Source: CAWEHT01 sp963808455 (GTDB lineage: Bacteria; Chloroflexota; Anaerolineae; CG2-30-64-16). From it: 11,613 nucleotides of DNA. Both the position numbers and the translations under genes were made by a program. The notes under the pieces are model-generated. The model made no database searches and had not been told where the DNA came from. It worked only from the letters and a program-made list of their open reading frames with translations. The stretch covers positions 1 to 11,613 of the forward strand of contig CAWEHT010000156.1 of the NCBI GenBank assembly GCA_963808455.1, read 5' to 3'. This document shows positions 1 through 6,687 of the stretch, piece after piece. The number at the start of each line of letters is the position of its first letter. Positions within the stretch are counted from its first letter, which is position 1.

Positions 1-38
1 TTAGTTGGTGGGCACGCAACCTAAGCTGAGAATATAAT

Positions 39-56
39 AAGCGCTCTCCGGCGCTT
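39..56 (-). terminator. weak terminator-like hairpin
   Basis: Read on the minus strand this is a perfect 6-bp stem, AAGCGC pairing with GCGCTT around a 6-base loop, followed by the AT-rich ATTATATT. It lies about 280 bp past the stop codon of the response regulator, the only minus-strand gene to its right, so it could end that transcript. The stem is short and the tail is not a true T run, so this is a weak call. Confidence 0.25.
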
Positions 57-135
57 TGGGAAGCGTATTATCACGGGATTTTCAGGCACACCTCGCGGCG
101 AGAAAATACGTACGTACCCCGCTCGCAGGCCTGGC

Positions 136-301
136 GCATGCGCAGGAAACATCTTCGGTGGCGGAGCCTGTCATTCTGACCGCAGTGCAAAGCTCGGGCA
201 TGCAAGCCAGCCTGCACCGCGGCGAGCCACCAGCGACGAAGTCCCCGCAGGGGGAGAACCCGTCGCGGTGCCACCGAATGAGCTCCCTGTTTCTGCACCA
301 G
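136..301. repeat. dispersed intergenic repeat, copy A
   Basis: This stretch matches 8949-9083 in the same orientation (by eye around 75-80 percent identity with indels). Shared blocks include the core GTCATTCTGA, ATGCAAGCC, CCGCGGCGAGCC and the edge TTCTGCAC. A third, inverted copy at 10606-10745 belongs to the large palindrome. The core resembles the GTCATTCTGAGC...GAAGAATC motif that I know as a common interspersed intergenic sequence in several environmental phyla. It sits just downstream of the response regulator stop, a typical position for such elements. It has no convincing coding content: the open frames through it have no family features. The rest of 1-338 holds only this repeat and the hairpin at 39-56. 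Confidence 0.6.
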
Positions 302-338
302 TGCCTGGCACAGCACTGTCGAAAAGAGGTGCCCTGCT

Positions 339-993
339 TCAAGGTTGTTCCTGTTCCAGCAGTCCGTGTTCCATGGCATAATGCACCAATTCGACACGAC
401 TGTTCAGGCTCAACTTGCTCATCAGGTTCGCCCTGTGGCTCTCCACAGTGCGCACGCTCAGACACAGGGCATCCGCGATCTGCCGGTTGGTATGACCTTG
501 AGCGATGTAGCGCAGCACTTCGATCTCGCGGCGCGTCAGCGACTTCAAGGGATTCCGTATCAGCTACCGCGCGAGGGGCAAGGTCCTTCATCAGAGCGCG
601 GGTCATCGCAGGGTGCACGTACATCTCGCCGCGTGACACGGCCTGGATGGCGTTTATCAACTCTGATTCTACAGCCCGCTTGATGATATACCCGGACGCT
701 CCCACGCGAATGGCCTCCTGGAGCAGGCTTTCGTCTTCATGTACCGTGAGGATCAGGACCGCCATGTCCGGGTGGCTCTCTTTGAGTTGCCGTGTTACCT
801 CAATACCATTCAGCCCGGGCATGCTTAGGTCCACGAGGACAACATCGGGACGCAACTCGCGGGCCGTGCGGAAGGCCTCTTGCCCGTCTGCCGCTTCCCC
901 CACCACATTGAGATCCTTTTCGGCGTTGAGCAGGGCACGCAAACCCGCACGCAACACCCCGTGATCATCGGCTATCAGAATCCCGATGGACAT
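339..993 (-). CDS. NarL/FixJ-family response regulator (one frameshift)
   Basis: This is a two-component response regulator with an N-terminal receiver domain and a C-terminal LuxR-type DNA-binding domain. The receiver (about residues 1-120) has the acidic pair D9-D10, phospho-acceptor D55 in VVLVDLSMPG, T83 and K105. The HTH domain reads SLTRREIEVLRYIAQGH, then NRQIADALCLSVRTVESH, ending HGLLEQEQP. The two halves are in different frames. Removing one C from the CCC run at 549-551 (minus-strand sense) joins them as TESLKSLTRREIEV, giving about 217 residues, the normal family length. ATG at 993 was chosen because GGAGG lies 6 bases upstream and the receiver begins immediately. A sigma70-like promoter precedes it. 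No cognate histidine kinase is in the window. The shift may be a sequencing error or a recent inactivation. Confidence 0.88.
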
Positions 994-1042
994 GGCATGC
1001 CTCCACTCATTGCTATCGTGGCGCGGTACGAACCGCCCGCTC

Positions 1043-1071
1043 ATGATAACGCTAAGCCCAATTGTGGTCAA
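1043..1071 (-). promoter_or_regulatory. sigma70-like promoter for the response regulator
   Basis: On the minus strand TTGACC (1071-1066) and TATCAT (1048-1043) are separated by exactly 17 bases and lie in the gap between the VKOR stop and the response regulator start. The predicted start of transcription near 1036 would give a leader of about 40 bases. This suggests the regulator can be expressed independently of the upstream VKOR and glycosyltransferase genes. Confidence 0.5.
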
Positions 1072-1081
1072 GTGGAGTATT

Positions 1082-1657
1082 TCAAGCCTCCACCGGACCT
1101 CCTTCATCGGCGGCGCCGACCATTGCATTCAGCGCCGGCCTCAGCGACAACACCAAGATCAAGGTCATCAGGACCGCCGATGACAGGCACCACATGCAAA
1201 CCGCGTGGATCACGAAAAGCTCAAGATAAGTCAAATAGATGGAGAAAAGCACACCGAAAACGGCCATTGCAAACAGGGCCAGCCGGGCCAACTCGCTCAC
1301 CCAGCTCTCCGCAAGGCGCGCGACAAACGCTGCTACCAGGACCGCCACGTAGCCCAACAGGCCAAGCAGGCCCACAGGCAGCACGCCAAACAGACGGGCA
1401 TAGGGACTGGACTGCACCGTGTTGCAGTTTCCGATCGGGCCGCAAATGGCTGACACGTTGCGCGTCTCCACAAAGGTCAGGTAGGTTGCGACGCCCATGC
1501 CGATCAGCGCCAAAGCCGGAATCGAGCCAAGGGCCCACCTCGGGCCATCGTCAAGCTCACCCGCCCCTTGGGCGCGCACCAACGACCACATCACGTATAG
1601 CAATGATAGGGCCATCCCCGCCATGACAAGCCACGCTATGGCAAAGCCGTTGTTCAC
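1082..1657 (-). CDS. VKOR-family membrane thiol oxidoreductase
   Basis: This is a vitamin K epoxide reductase family protein. In bacteria these membrane enzymes pass electrons from an extracytoplasmic thioredoxin/DsbA-like partner to quinone, driving disulfide formation. About 191 residues with four to five hydrophobic segments are seen. The catalytic pair is C154-M-W-C157, and the loop cysteines are C72 and C78 in CGPIGNCNTVQSSPYA. YLTF and YLTYLELFVIHAVCMWC are family signatures. No fused thioredoxin domain follows, so a separate partner is expected, but none is in the window. The open frame continues upstream to 1807, inside the glycosyltransferase gene. The GTG at 1657 was chosen because GGGGGAG lies 11 bases upstream and the first membrane helix follows; ATG at 1624 is an alternative. 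It lies 49 bp after the glycosyltransferase stop and is probably cotranscribed with it. Confidence 0.88.
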   Translation of the reverse strand: MNNGFAIAWLVMAGMALSLLYVMWSLVRAQGAGELDDGPRWALGSIPALALIGMGVATYLTFVETRNVSAICGPIGNCNTVQSSPYARLFGVLPVGLLGLLGYVAVLVAAFVARLAESWVSELARLALFAMAVFGVLFSIYLTYLELFVIHAVCMWCLSSAVLMTLILVLSLRPALNAMVGAADEGGPVEA

Positions 1658-1706
1658 TGTTCTGTTCGCTCCCCCAATCAATTGCTCGCCCCGCGCTGAC
1701 CGTGCC

Positions 1707-3152
1707 TCAGGCTGCCTTCTGCTTGCCGCAAGGGCCCGGGAACAGGCCAAGGCAGGCCACGAAGCCGAAGCCCAGCATGTACAATAGCAGGAAAGGCAGC
1801 GAGCCATAGTACCCTCGGCACCATGCTACCACACAAGTCCCCGCTGCGTACAGCGCCAGCAATAATTCCACGACGATCACACGATCCGGCACCAGGCGAT
1901 ACAGGCTCGTTGACCAGTGACCCTGCCGTCCCTCGATCTTAAATTTTGGCGTTCGCTTGAAAGTGCCTCCCCAGTGTGTAAGCCCCTCAAATACCGCTCG
2001 CGTCGTGCTGGCGGTGATCCCTATGCCAACCAGCGCCAACACCGGCAAGTACATGATGCGCCTCGCCCAATCACGGTGCAGCCTGGATTGTGCCAGCACC
2101 CAAAGCAGGGGCTGCCCCAGGCCAACCAGGCCCATGATGGCGGAGATGCCTGGCAGCGGTCTGGCCTGCCAGATGATGGGCAGCGACACCAGCAAGAGCG
2201 CAATGATGAGGGGCTGCGTCAGATACCCGCCCATGTGCAGGATGGAAGCGATCTTTTGCGGCAGCGTCAGTTCGCTGTGAATCACGAGCCCACCCAGCTT
2301 ACGGAGACATTGCATGGAGCCGCACGCCCACCGTGCCTGTTGCTGCTTGTAGGCCTCCATCTGGGGTGGCAACTCGCCCGGAGCCTCCAAATCGGGCAAA
2401 TAAAGCACCCGCCAGCCGGTTACCTGGGCCCGGTAGCTAAGGTCCATATCCTCGTTCAAGGTGTCTGACTGCCAACCGCCGCCATCGATGATGGCCTGCC
2501 GTCGCCACACGCCCCCCGAACCATTGAAGCACATCAGCAAGCCCGACCGGTTGCGCGCCGTTTGCTCGACCACGAACTGTCCGTCGAGGAGCAGGGCCTG
2601 CGCCCGAGTAAGCAACGAATAGATGTCGTTCAGATGACCCCAGCGCGCCTGTATTACCCCCAATTCAGGCCGCGCTACAAAATATGGTATGACCTCACGC
2701 AGAAAGCCAGGCTCGGGACGGAAGTCAGCATCGAAGATCGCCACAAATTCCGCCTGGGTGCGGACGAGGCCGTAGGCCAGCGCACCCGCCTTGAAGCCTT
2801 CTCTGCGCGGGCGGTGCAACACCTGGACGTTCGTCCCCCGGTCCCGATAGCGGTTGGCTTGCGCCCTGGCGATGCGGGTGGTGTCGTCCGTCGAGTCATC
2901 GAGCACCTGCACTTGCAGCTTGTCTCGGGGATAGTCAAGGCTGGCGGCTGCTTCGATCAGTCGATCAACCACATGTCTTTCGTTGTAGATAGGGAGTTGA
3001 ACCACGACCGTAGGCCATTCATCCATCTGGGTGCCGGCCCGCTTCGGGTGCTCGCTGCTATGGCGCAAGTACAGGCCAATCCAGACGAGCGACAAGATCC
3101 CATAAGCTCCCAGCCAGAGGATGATGGCGTAGTAGAGGAACCGTATTACCAA
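1707..3152 (-). CDS. CslA-like processive glycosyltransferase family 2
   Basis: This is a membrane-bound inverting glycosyltransferase of the cellulose/mannan synthase-like group, expected to polymerise a beta-linked polysaccharide from nucleotide sugars at the cytoplasmic face. An N-terminal helix (about 5-28) is followed by the GT-A domain with DDSTDDT (85-91), the DAD metal-binding motif (141-143), the acceptor-site NED (233-235, in place of TED) and QQARW (271-275, the Q-x-x-R-W motif). Four or so C-terminal helices start near residue 305. At 481 residues it has a normal length for CslA-like enzymes, and it has no PilZ domain. The start is TTG at 3152, with GGAGG 9 bases upstream and no nearby ATG in frame. 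A near-consensus promoter lies about 100 bp upstream. VKOR follows 49 bp downstream. The product sugar cannot be deduced from sequence. Confidence 0.9.
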   Translation of the reverse strand: MVIRFLYYAIILWLGAYGILSLVWIGLYLRHSSEHPKRAGTQMDEWPTVVVQLPIYNERHVVDRLIEAAASLDYPRDKLQVQVLDDSTDDTTRIARAQANRYRDRGTNVQVLHRPRREGFKAGALAYGLVRTQAEFVAIFDADFRPEPGFLREVIPYFVARPELGVIQARWGHLNDIYSLLTRAQALLLDGQFVVEQTARNRSGLLMCFNGSGGVWRRQAIIDGGGWQSDTLNEDMDLSYRAQVTGWRVLYLPDLEAPGELPPQMEAYKQQQARWACGSMQCLRKLGGLVIHSELTLPQKIASILHMGGYLTQPLIIALLLVSLPIIWQARPLPGISAIMGLVGLGQPLLWVLAQSRLHRDWARRIMYLPVLALVGIGITASTTRAVFEGLTHWGGTFKRTPKFKIEGRQGHWSTSLYRLVPDRVIVVELLLALYAAGTCVVAWCRGYYGSLPFLLLYMLGFGFVACLGLFPGPCGKQKAA

Positions 3153-3258
3153 AGCCTCCGTCCTCCAAACAAACGGGGCGACGCGCTGCCCCCGGAAACG
3201 GGGCCAAGTTGCCCTTTGCGTGCACTGAACGAGAGGTCAGCGCCCACCATGCACGGGC

Positions 3259-3287
3259 ATTATACTCAATTCGGACGCCAGGGCCAA
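3259..3287 (-). promoter_or_regulatory. near-consensus sigma70 promoter for the GT2 gene
   Basis: On the minus strand TTGGCC (3287-3282), a 17-base spacer and a perfect TATAAT (3264-3259) lie upstream of the glycosyltransferase. Transcription would start near 3252, giving a leader of about 100 bases. The leader holds a GC-rich hairpin at about 3188-3205 (GCCCC pairing with GGGGC) and the GGAGG at 3162-3166. The same intergenic region must also carry the divergent promoter of the PIG-L gene, for which I see only a weak candidate (TTGCAG 3347-3352, TACACT 3372-3377, 19-base spacer). Confidence 0.6.
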
Positions 3288-3402
3288 AGGTCAGGGCGCA
3301 AACCTGTAACTGTGCTGGCAGTAGATTTACCCAGCCTGGGCTACGCTTGCAGGAAGACGCGCGCGGCGTTGTACACTGCGTTCGCTTAGTGAGGTGTGTG
3401 TC

Positions 3403-4260
3403 ATGTCCCAGCGGCGCTTACTCGGCATCTTCGCCCATCCCGACGACGAATCATTTGGCTCGGGCGGCATGCTGGCCTATTACGCCCACTCCGGTGTCGA
3501 AGTTCATGTGTGCACCATCACCGATGGTGCTGCAGGCAGCACTGACCCAGGGTTCCTGGAGCAAGGCGGCACGCCAACGCTGGCCGATGCGCGGCGGGGG
3601 GAACTGGCCTGTGCATGCCAGGCCCTGGGGGTCACAGGGTTGCACTTGCTGGATTACCGCGATAGCGGCATGGAGGGCGCGGCCGACAACCAGCACCCGG
3701 CCAGCCTGTACCAGGCTGACGTCGATGAGGTGGCCGCCAGGGTGATGCGCTTGATAGGCGAACTGCGCCCACAAGTCGTGGTGACCCACGATCCGACCGG
3801 GGGTTACTTTCACCCCGACCACATCAAGACCAATCATGCGGTTGCGCGAGCGTGGAGCCAGATGAGCGAACCGGGCTCCGGGCCGCCGGGTTACACGATG
3901 TGGCGGCCGGACCGCTTGTACTATGGTGTCATCCCACGTTCGCAACTTCGATGGATGCTATACCTTCTGAGACTGACGGGGCGTGACCCGAAACACTTCG
4001 GACAAAATCACGACGTTGACCTGACCAGCGCCGGCATAGAGGACAGATATATCCAGGTGCGCCTGAATGTCGGGGCCTATTTGTCATACAAAGAACAAGC
4101 TAGCGCCTGCCATCGGAGCCAGGGCGGAGGGGCAGCACGCCATTTCCCGAATTTCCTGGCCCGGCGTGCACAGCGCTATGAGCACTTCGTGCAGGCATAT
4201 CCGTTGAACGGCCGCCGCCATGCCGACCTGTTCGATGGATTGGATGGCTCCGAGGCGTGA
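3403..4260 (+). CDS. PIG-L/LmbE family N-acetylglucosaminyl deacetylase
   Basis: This is a zinc-dependent deacetylase of the PIG-L (LmbE, MshB, BshB) family, which removes acetyl groups from N-acetylglucosaminyl conjugates. The metal and catalytic motif AHPDDE is at residues 11-16, directly after the first strand, and the second zinc motif HPDH is at 137-140, in GGYFHPDHIKTN. The length of 285 residues fits the family. ATG at 3403 was chosen because GAGG lies 8 bases upstream; a GTG three codons earlier overlaps that site. The stop is 7 bp before the next gene, a GT87-like membrane protein, so the two are probably one operon. That neighbour points to an envelope or glycolipid substrate. A low-molecular-weight thiol role (MshB or BshB type) cannot be excluded. 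Confidence 0.92.
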   Translation: MSQRRLLGIFAHPDDESFGSGGMLAYYAHSGVEVHVCTITDGAAGSTDPGFLEQGGTPTLADARRGELACACQALGVTGLHLLDYRDSGMEGAADNQHPASLYQADVDEVAARVMRLIGELRPQVVVTHDPTGGYFHPDHIKTNHAVARAWSQMSEPGSGPPGYTMWRPDRLYYGVIPRSQLRWMLYLLRLTGRDPKHFGQNHDVDLTSAGIEDRYIQVRLNVGAYLSYKEQASACHRSQGGGAARHFPNFLARRAQRYEHFVQAYPLNGRRHADLFDGLDGSEA

Positions 4261-4267
4261 CGCGCCT

Positions 4268-5824
4268 ATGAAACCTGTTCGAGAACGCGTGCGGGGCTTT
4301 GCACAAACGTCTGGCGGCGCCTGGGGCTCCGCGGTGCGCGCGGAGTTCCTGCTCGGGCTCACTGCAGCCTGCTCCCTGCTGGTTTACAAGCAGGCCTTCG
4401 TGCGGCCGTTTGCGCTGCTGCAATACTGGCAACAGCCCCTGCTCGACTTGCAGAAGATGTCTGCATTCATGCCGGGCGCCCGTTGGGGACTGCTGGCCGG
4501 TTTCATCATCGAGGGTACGCTGTACTTCATCGGCTGGCAGGCCGCTTCACACGCGCGCGGCCGGCTGGCCTGGGCGATCGTCATGGCAGGCGCCGTCGCC
4601 ATGGGCATCTTGTTGCTTTTCGAGCTGCCTTTCGACGCCGCCGACATCTTTGACAATGTCGTCTACGGTCGCATCCTGGCCGTTCACGGGCTCAATCCCT
4701 TCGTGCAGGTAGGCGCACAATTTCCACACGATCCAGTCCTGGCGTACATGGGCTGGCCAGAGACTCCCGTGGCCTACGGACCCTTCCTGGTAGTGCTGGC
4801 GGCCGCCGTGGCGCGCCTGGCAGGTGATGGGATCATCGCCAATGTTATCGCCTTCAAACTGCTGTGCGGAGCCTTCCTGGCCGGCAGCGTCGCCATGGTG
4901 GCATCTATTCTGCGCAAAGCGGCACCGGAGCGGGCCCTGGCCGGTGTGGTGCTGTTGGCCTGGAACCCCATTGTGTTGTTCGAGACTTTCGGAAACGGGC
5001 ACAATGACATCATCATGGTGTTCTGGATACTCGCCGCCATCAGGGCGATGCTTGGCCGCCGCTACACGACTTCGATCCTGGCGCTGCTGAGCGGAGCGCT
5101 GGTCAAGTTCATCCCCGTCCTCTTCCTGCCCGCTGCCGGGCTGCTGGCGCTGCGCGATCTGCCCGACAGCCGGGGCCGCGTTCGGTTCCTGGCCGTGACC
5201 GGAGCGGCTTGCCTTGCGCTGCTTGTGGCGGCTTACGGGCCGTTCTGGCACGGCACGGCCACGCTGGGCATCGACCGGCGCGAGACCCTGTTGACGACAT
5301 CGCTGCCCGCATTCCTATGGGCATGGCTGGAGCAAGCCGGTCGCCTGCCGTTGTCCGGCGCAGATCTTGGCAAGGTGATCAGCCACGTGGCCGCCGCGGC
5401 GACGGCACTGTTCGCCTTGTGGGAAGGCTTACACGCCTGGAACGACCGATCCTCGTTGAGCCTGGCGCGGTCTTCGTTGCACGTGACGCTCTTCTATCTC
5501 ACCGTCACGTGCCTGTGGTTCCAGAACTGGTACGCTACCTGGATCTTGGGCCTGTTGGCGGTCTTTCCGCCAGGCGCCGAGCTGGCTTTGGGCGAAGTTG
5601 TCAGCTTCGCGATGCTGTCCAAGCCCCTCATCTTTGCGCCGCTGCTGCTTTGGCAAACCCCATTCCCGAGCCAGATCTGGCGCGAGTTACGCCTCGGCCC
5701 CGACGTGATGGCCGTACCTTGGGTAGCCAGCGCCTACGCCATTTTGGCCAGCTGGCGGCGGCCGGCTTTTCCCCAATCCGCGAGCGGTCGGCCCACAACA
5801 GGTCGAGAATCTCCGAAAGTCTGA
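4268..5824 (+). CDS. polytopic GT-C (GT87/DUF2029-like) glycosyltransferase
   Basis: This is an integral membrane protein of about 518 residues with roughly ten to twelve hydrophobic segments, resembling polyprenyl-phosphate-sugar-dependent GT-C enzymes of the GT87/DUF2029 and bacterial mannosyltransferase type. The first extracytoplasmic loop carries the acidic motif DAADIFDN (123-130), followed by VVYGRILAVHGLNPF, where GT-C enzymes place the catalytic acid. Later family-like blocks are VAYGPFLVVL and WNPIVLFETFGNGHND (to residue 247). ATG at 4268 follows the PIG-L stop by 7 bp, with a GAGG 12 bases upstream inside the PIG-L end. An in-frame ATG at 4220 would overlap PIG-L by 41 bp and is less likely. 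It probably adds a sugar from a lipid carrier to a glycan or glycolipid outside the membrane. The exact sugar is unknown. Confidence 0.8.
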   Translation: MKPVRERVRGFAQTSGGAWGSAVRAEFLLGLTAACSLLVYKQAFVRPFALLQYWQQPLLDLQKMSAFMPGARWGLLAGFIIEGTLYFIGWQAASHARGRLAWAIVMAGAVAMGILLLFELPFDAADIFDNVVYGRILAVHGLNPFVQVGAQFPHDPVLAYMGWPETPVAYGPFLVVLAAAVARLAGDGIIANVIAFKLLCGAFLAGSVAMVASILRKAAPERALAGVVLLAWNPIVLFETFGNGHNDIIMVFWILAAIRAMLGRRYTTSILALLSGALVKFIPVLFLPAAGLLALRDLPDSRGRVRFLAVTGAACLALLVAAYGPFWHGTATLGIDRRETLLTTSLPAFLWAWLEQAGRLPLSGADLGKVISHVAAAATALFALWEGLHAWNDRSSLSLARSSLHVTLFYLTVTCLWFQNWYATWILGLLAVFPPGAELALGEVVSFAMLSKPLIFAPLLLWQTPFPSQIWRELRLGPDVMAVPWVASAYAILASWRRPAFPQSASGRPTTGRESPKV

Positions 5825-5845
5825 AGCCGCGCAATCAGGCAACTG

Positions 5846-5909
5846 AGGCGCCAAAAATGCCAGGCCAGCCACGGCCTTACCCGGTCTCCTGGCATGCAAG
5901 TTGGCGCCT
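5846..5909. repeat. imperfect inverted repeat between the glycan operon and the psiE-like gene
   Basis: The outer blocks AGGCGCCAA (5846-5854) and TTGGCGCCT (5901-5909) pair, as do the inner blocks ATGCCAGG (5857-5864) and CCTGGCAT (5888-5895), around a 23-base loop. There is no T run, so it is not a standard terminator. It may still end or stabilise the GT-C transcript. Its right arm contains the -35 hexamer of the next promoter, so an operator or attenuation role is possible. Confidence 0.4.
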
Positions 5910-5929
5910 GCCGCAGGGTGTGGTATAAG
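5901..5929 (+). promoter_or_regulatory. extended -10 sigma70 promoter for the psiE-like gene
   Basis: TTGGCG (5901-5906), a 17-base spacer and TATAAG (5924-5929), with a TG one base before the -10 box, form a good sigma70 promoter. Transcription would start near 5936, giving a leader of about 45 bases. The -35 box is embedded in the right arm of the inverted repeat at 5846-5909. Confidence 0.5.
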
Positions 5930-5940
5930 GCATTTGGCCT

Positions 5941-5956
5941 GTGCTGGCCACAGCAC
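5941..5956 (+). other. 5' leader hairpin before the psiE-like gene
   Basis: GTGCTG pairs with CAGCAC around the 4-base loop GCCA. It lies just after the predicted transcription start and ends 8 bases before the AAGGAGG ribosome binding site (5965-5971). It could stabilise the 5' end of the message. No riboswitch architecture is visible. Confidence 0.35.
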
Positions 5957-5980
5957 CAACGGATAAGGAGGATTTCGTTC

Positions 5981-6460
5981 ATGGCAGCTAACCCCCACAA
6001 ATTACCTCAACCCAGCGCCCTCTTGAGACGGGGCGAGAGCGCCGTCCTTTTCCTCATAGCGATAGTCTTGATACTGCTGGCAGTCCTGCTGCTCGCCTCA
6101 ACAGTTTCCGCGCTGTACGCGGCCGTTGTCACGGGGCAAATTCGCGAGCAGGCCATCGAGATCCTGGATAGCGTTTTGCTCGTGATGATGACCATGGAGA
6201 TCATGTACACGGTGGCGCTATCGATCGAATCGCACAAGCTGGTGGCTGAGCCTTTCCTCATCGTAGGCGCCATCGCCAGCATCCGGCGCATGCTTGTGAT
6301 CACCGCGGAGAGCACAAGTCTGGAGTTGTCAAACCCTGCGGCATTCCGCAACACGCTGATCGAACTGGGGCTGCTCGCCGGCACGGTCCTTGCCGTGGCG
6401 CTGGCCATCTACATCATTCGGCGAAGCAACCAGTTCGTGCCTCCAGACGAAGAGGAATGA
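5981..6460 (+). CDS. PsiE-family (phosphate-starvation-inducible E-like) membrane protein
   Basis: This is a small integral membrane protein of 159 residues with the four-helix layout of the PsiE family. Helices are at about 19-50, 62-82, 91-108 and 125-146. The family-like block is ILDSVLLVMMTMEIMYTV (61-78), followed by VAEPFLIVGAIASIRRMLVI (88-107). The tail is acidic (PDEEE). PsiE is a PhoB-regulated protein of unknown biochemical function in Escherichia coli, and most homologues are uncharacterised. The start ATG at 5981 has AAGGAGG 9 bases upstream, and a good promoter precedes it. I do not see a clear Pho box. It is flanked by the glycan operon on the left and tRNA-Arg on the right and appears monocistronic. 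Confidence 0.75.
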   Translation: MAANPHKLPQPSALLRRGESAVLFLIAIVLILLAVLLLASTVSALYAAVVTGQIREQAIEILDSVLLVMMTMEIMYTVALSIESHKLVAEPFLIVGAIASIRRMLVITAESTSLELSNPAAFRNTLIELGLLAGTVLAVALAIYIIRRSNQFVPPDEEE

Positions 6461-6507
6461 AGTCGTTGGCGCACCGGGCGACAGCGAGTGCGCCGCACGT
6501 TAGCCTT

Positions 6508-6580
6508 GCCCCCGTAGCTCAACGGACAGAGCGACGGACTTCTAATCCGAAGGTTGTGGGTTCGAATCCCACCGGGGGTA
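6508..6580 (+). tRNA. trnR: tRNA-Arg (anticodon TCT)
   Basis: A full cloverleaf of 73 bases is seen. The acceptor GCCCCCG (6508-6514) pairs with CGGGGGT (6573-6579), with a G-T closing pair, and A6580 is the discriminator. The D arm is GCTC/GAGC, and the anticodon arm ACGGA/TCCGA has one A-A mismatch at its base. The anticodon is TCT at 6541-6543. The T arm is GTGGG-TTCGAAT-CCCAC. No CCA is encoded. tRNA-Arg genes are common integration sites, but the downstream side shows no integrase or attachment repeat within the window. Confidence 0.95.
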
Positions 6581-6674
6581 CTACAGCTGCCACGAGTATG
6601 AGTCCCGTCAAGTGTGTAAATCATGTTCGCGGTCAACAATCGCGGCCGCCTACAACCTGGTGCGATTGGATCGC

Positions 6675-6687
6675 GCCGTGCCACGGC
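6675..6687 (-). terminator. hairpin at the end of dppF
   Basis: GCCGTG and CACGGC form a 6-bp GC-rich stem with a single unpaired base between them, and the stem begins inside the stop codon of dppF. With so small a loop, the inner pairs would have to open. There is no T run after it. It may be a weak 3'-end structure of the transporter transcript, which converges on the tRNA gene. Confidence 0.2.

Noticed and set aside
56..964. Long open frame on the plus strand (302 codons) across the repeat and the response regulator
   Set aside because: It is antisense to the clear response regulator and through the intergenic repeat. The translation is rich in Ser, Arg and Cys with no family features.
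880..1626. Open frame of 248 codons on the plus strand
   Set aside because: It is antisense to VKOR and the response regulator start, with low-complexity Pro/Arg-rich translation typical of G+C-rich shadow frames.
2562..3389. Open frame of 275 codons on the plus strand
   Set aside because: It is antisense to the glycosyltransferase, whose catalytic motifs are all present on the other strand, and crosses its promoter.
4547..5251. Open frame of 234 codons on the minus strand
   Set aside because: It is antisense to the GT-C protein. The translation is Gln/Arg/His-rich and has no membrane segments or motifs.
6409..6684. Possible small protein on the minus strand containing GGIRTHNLRIRSPSLC
   Set aside because: This is the well-known false translation of the reverse strand of a tRNA gene; tRNA-Arg lies there.
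6508..6686. tRNA-Arg as an integration site for a genomic island containing the transporter genes
   Set aside because: I see no integrase, no direct repeat of the tRNA 3' end within the window, and the downstream genes are ordinary transporter components.
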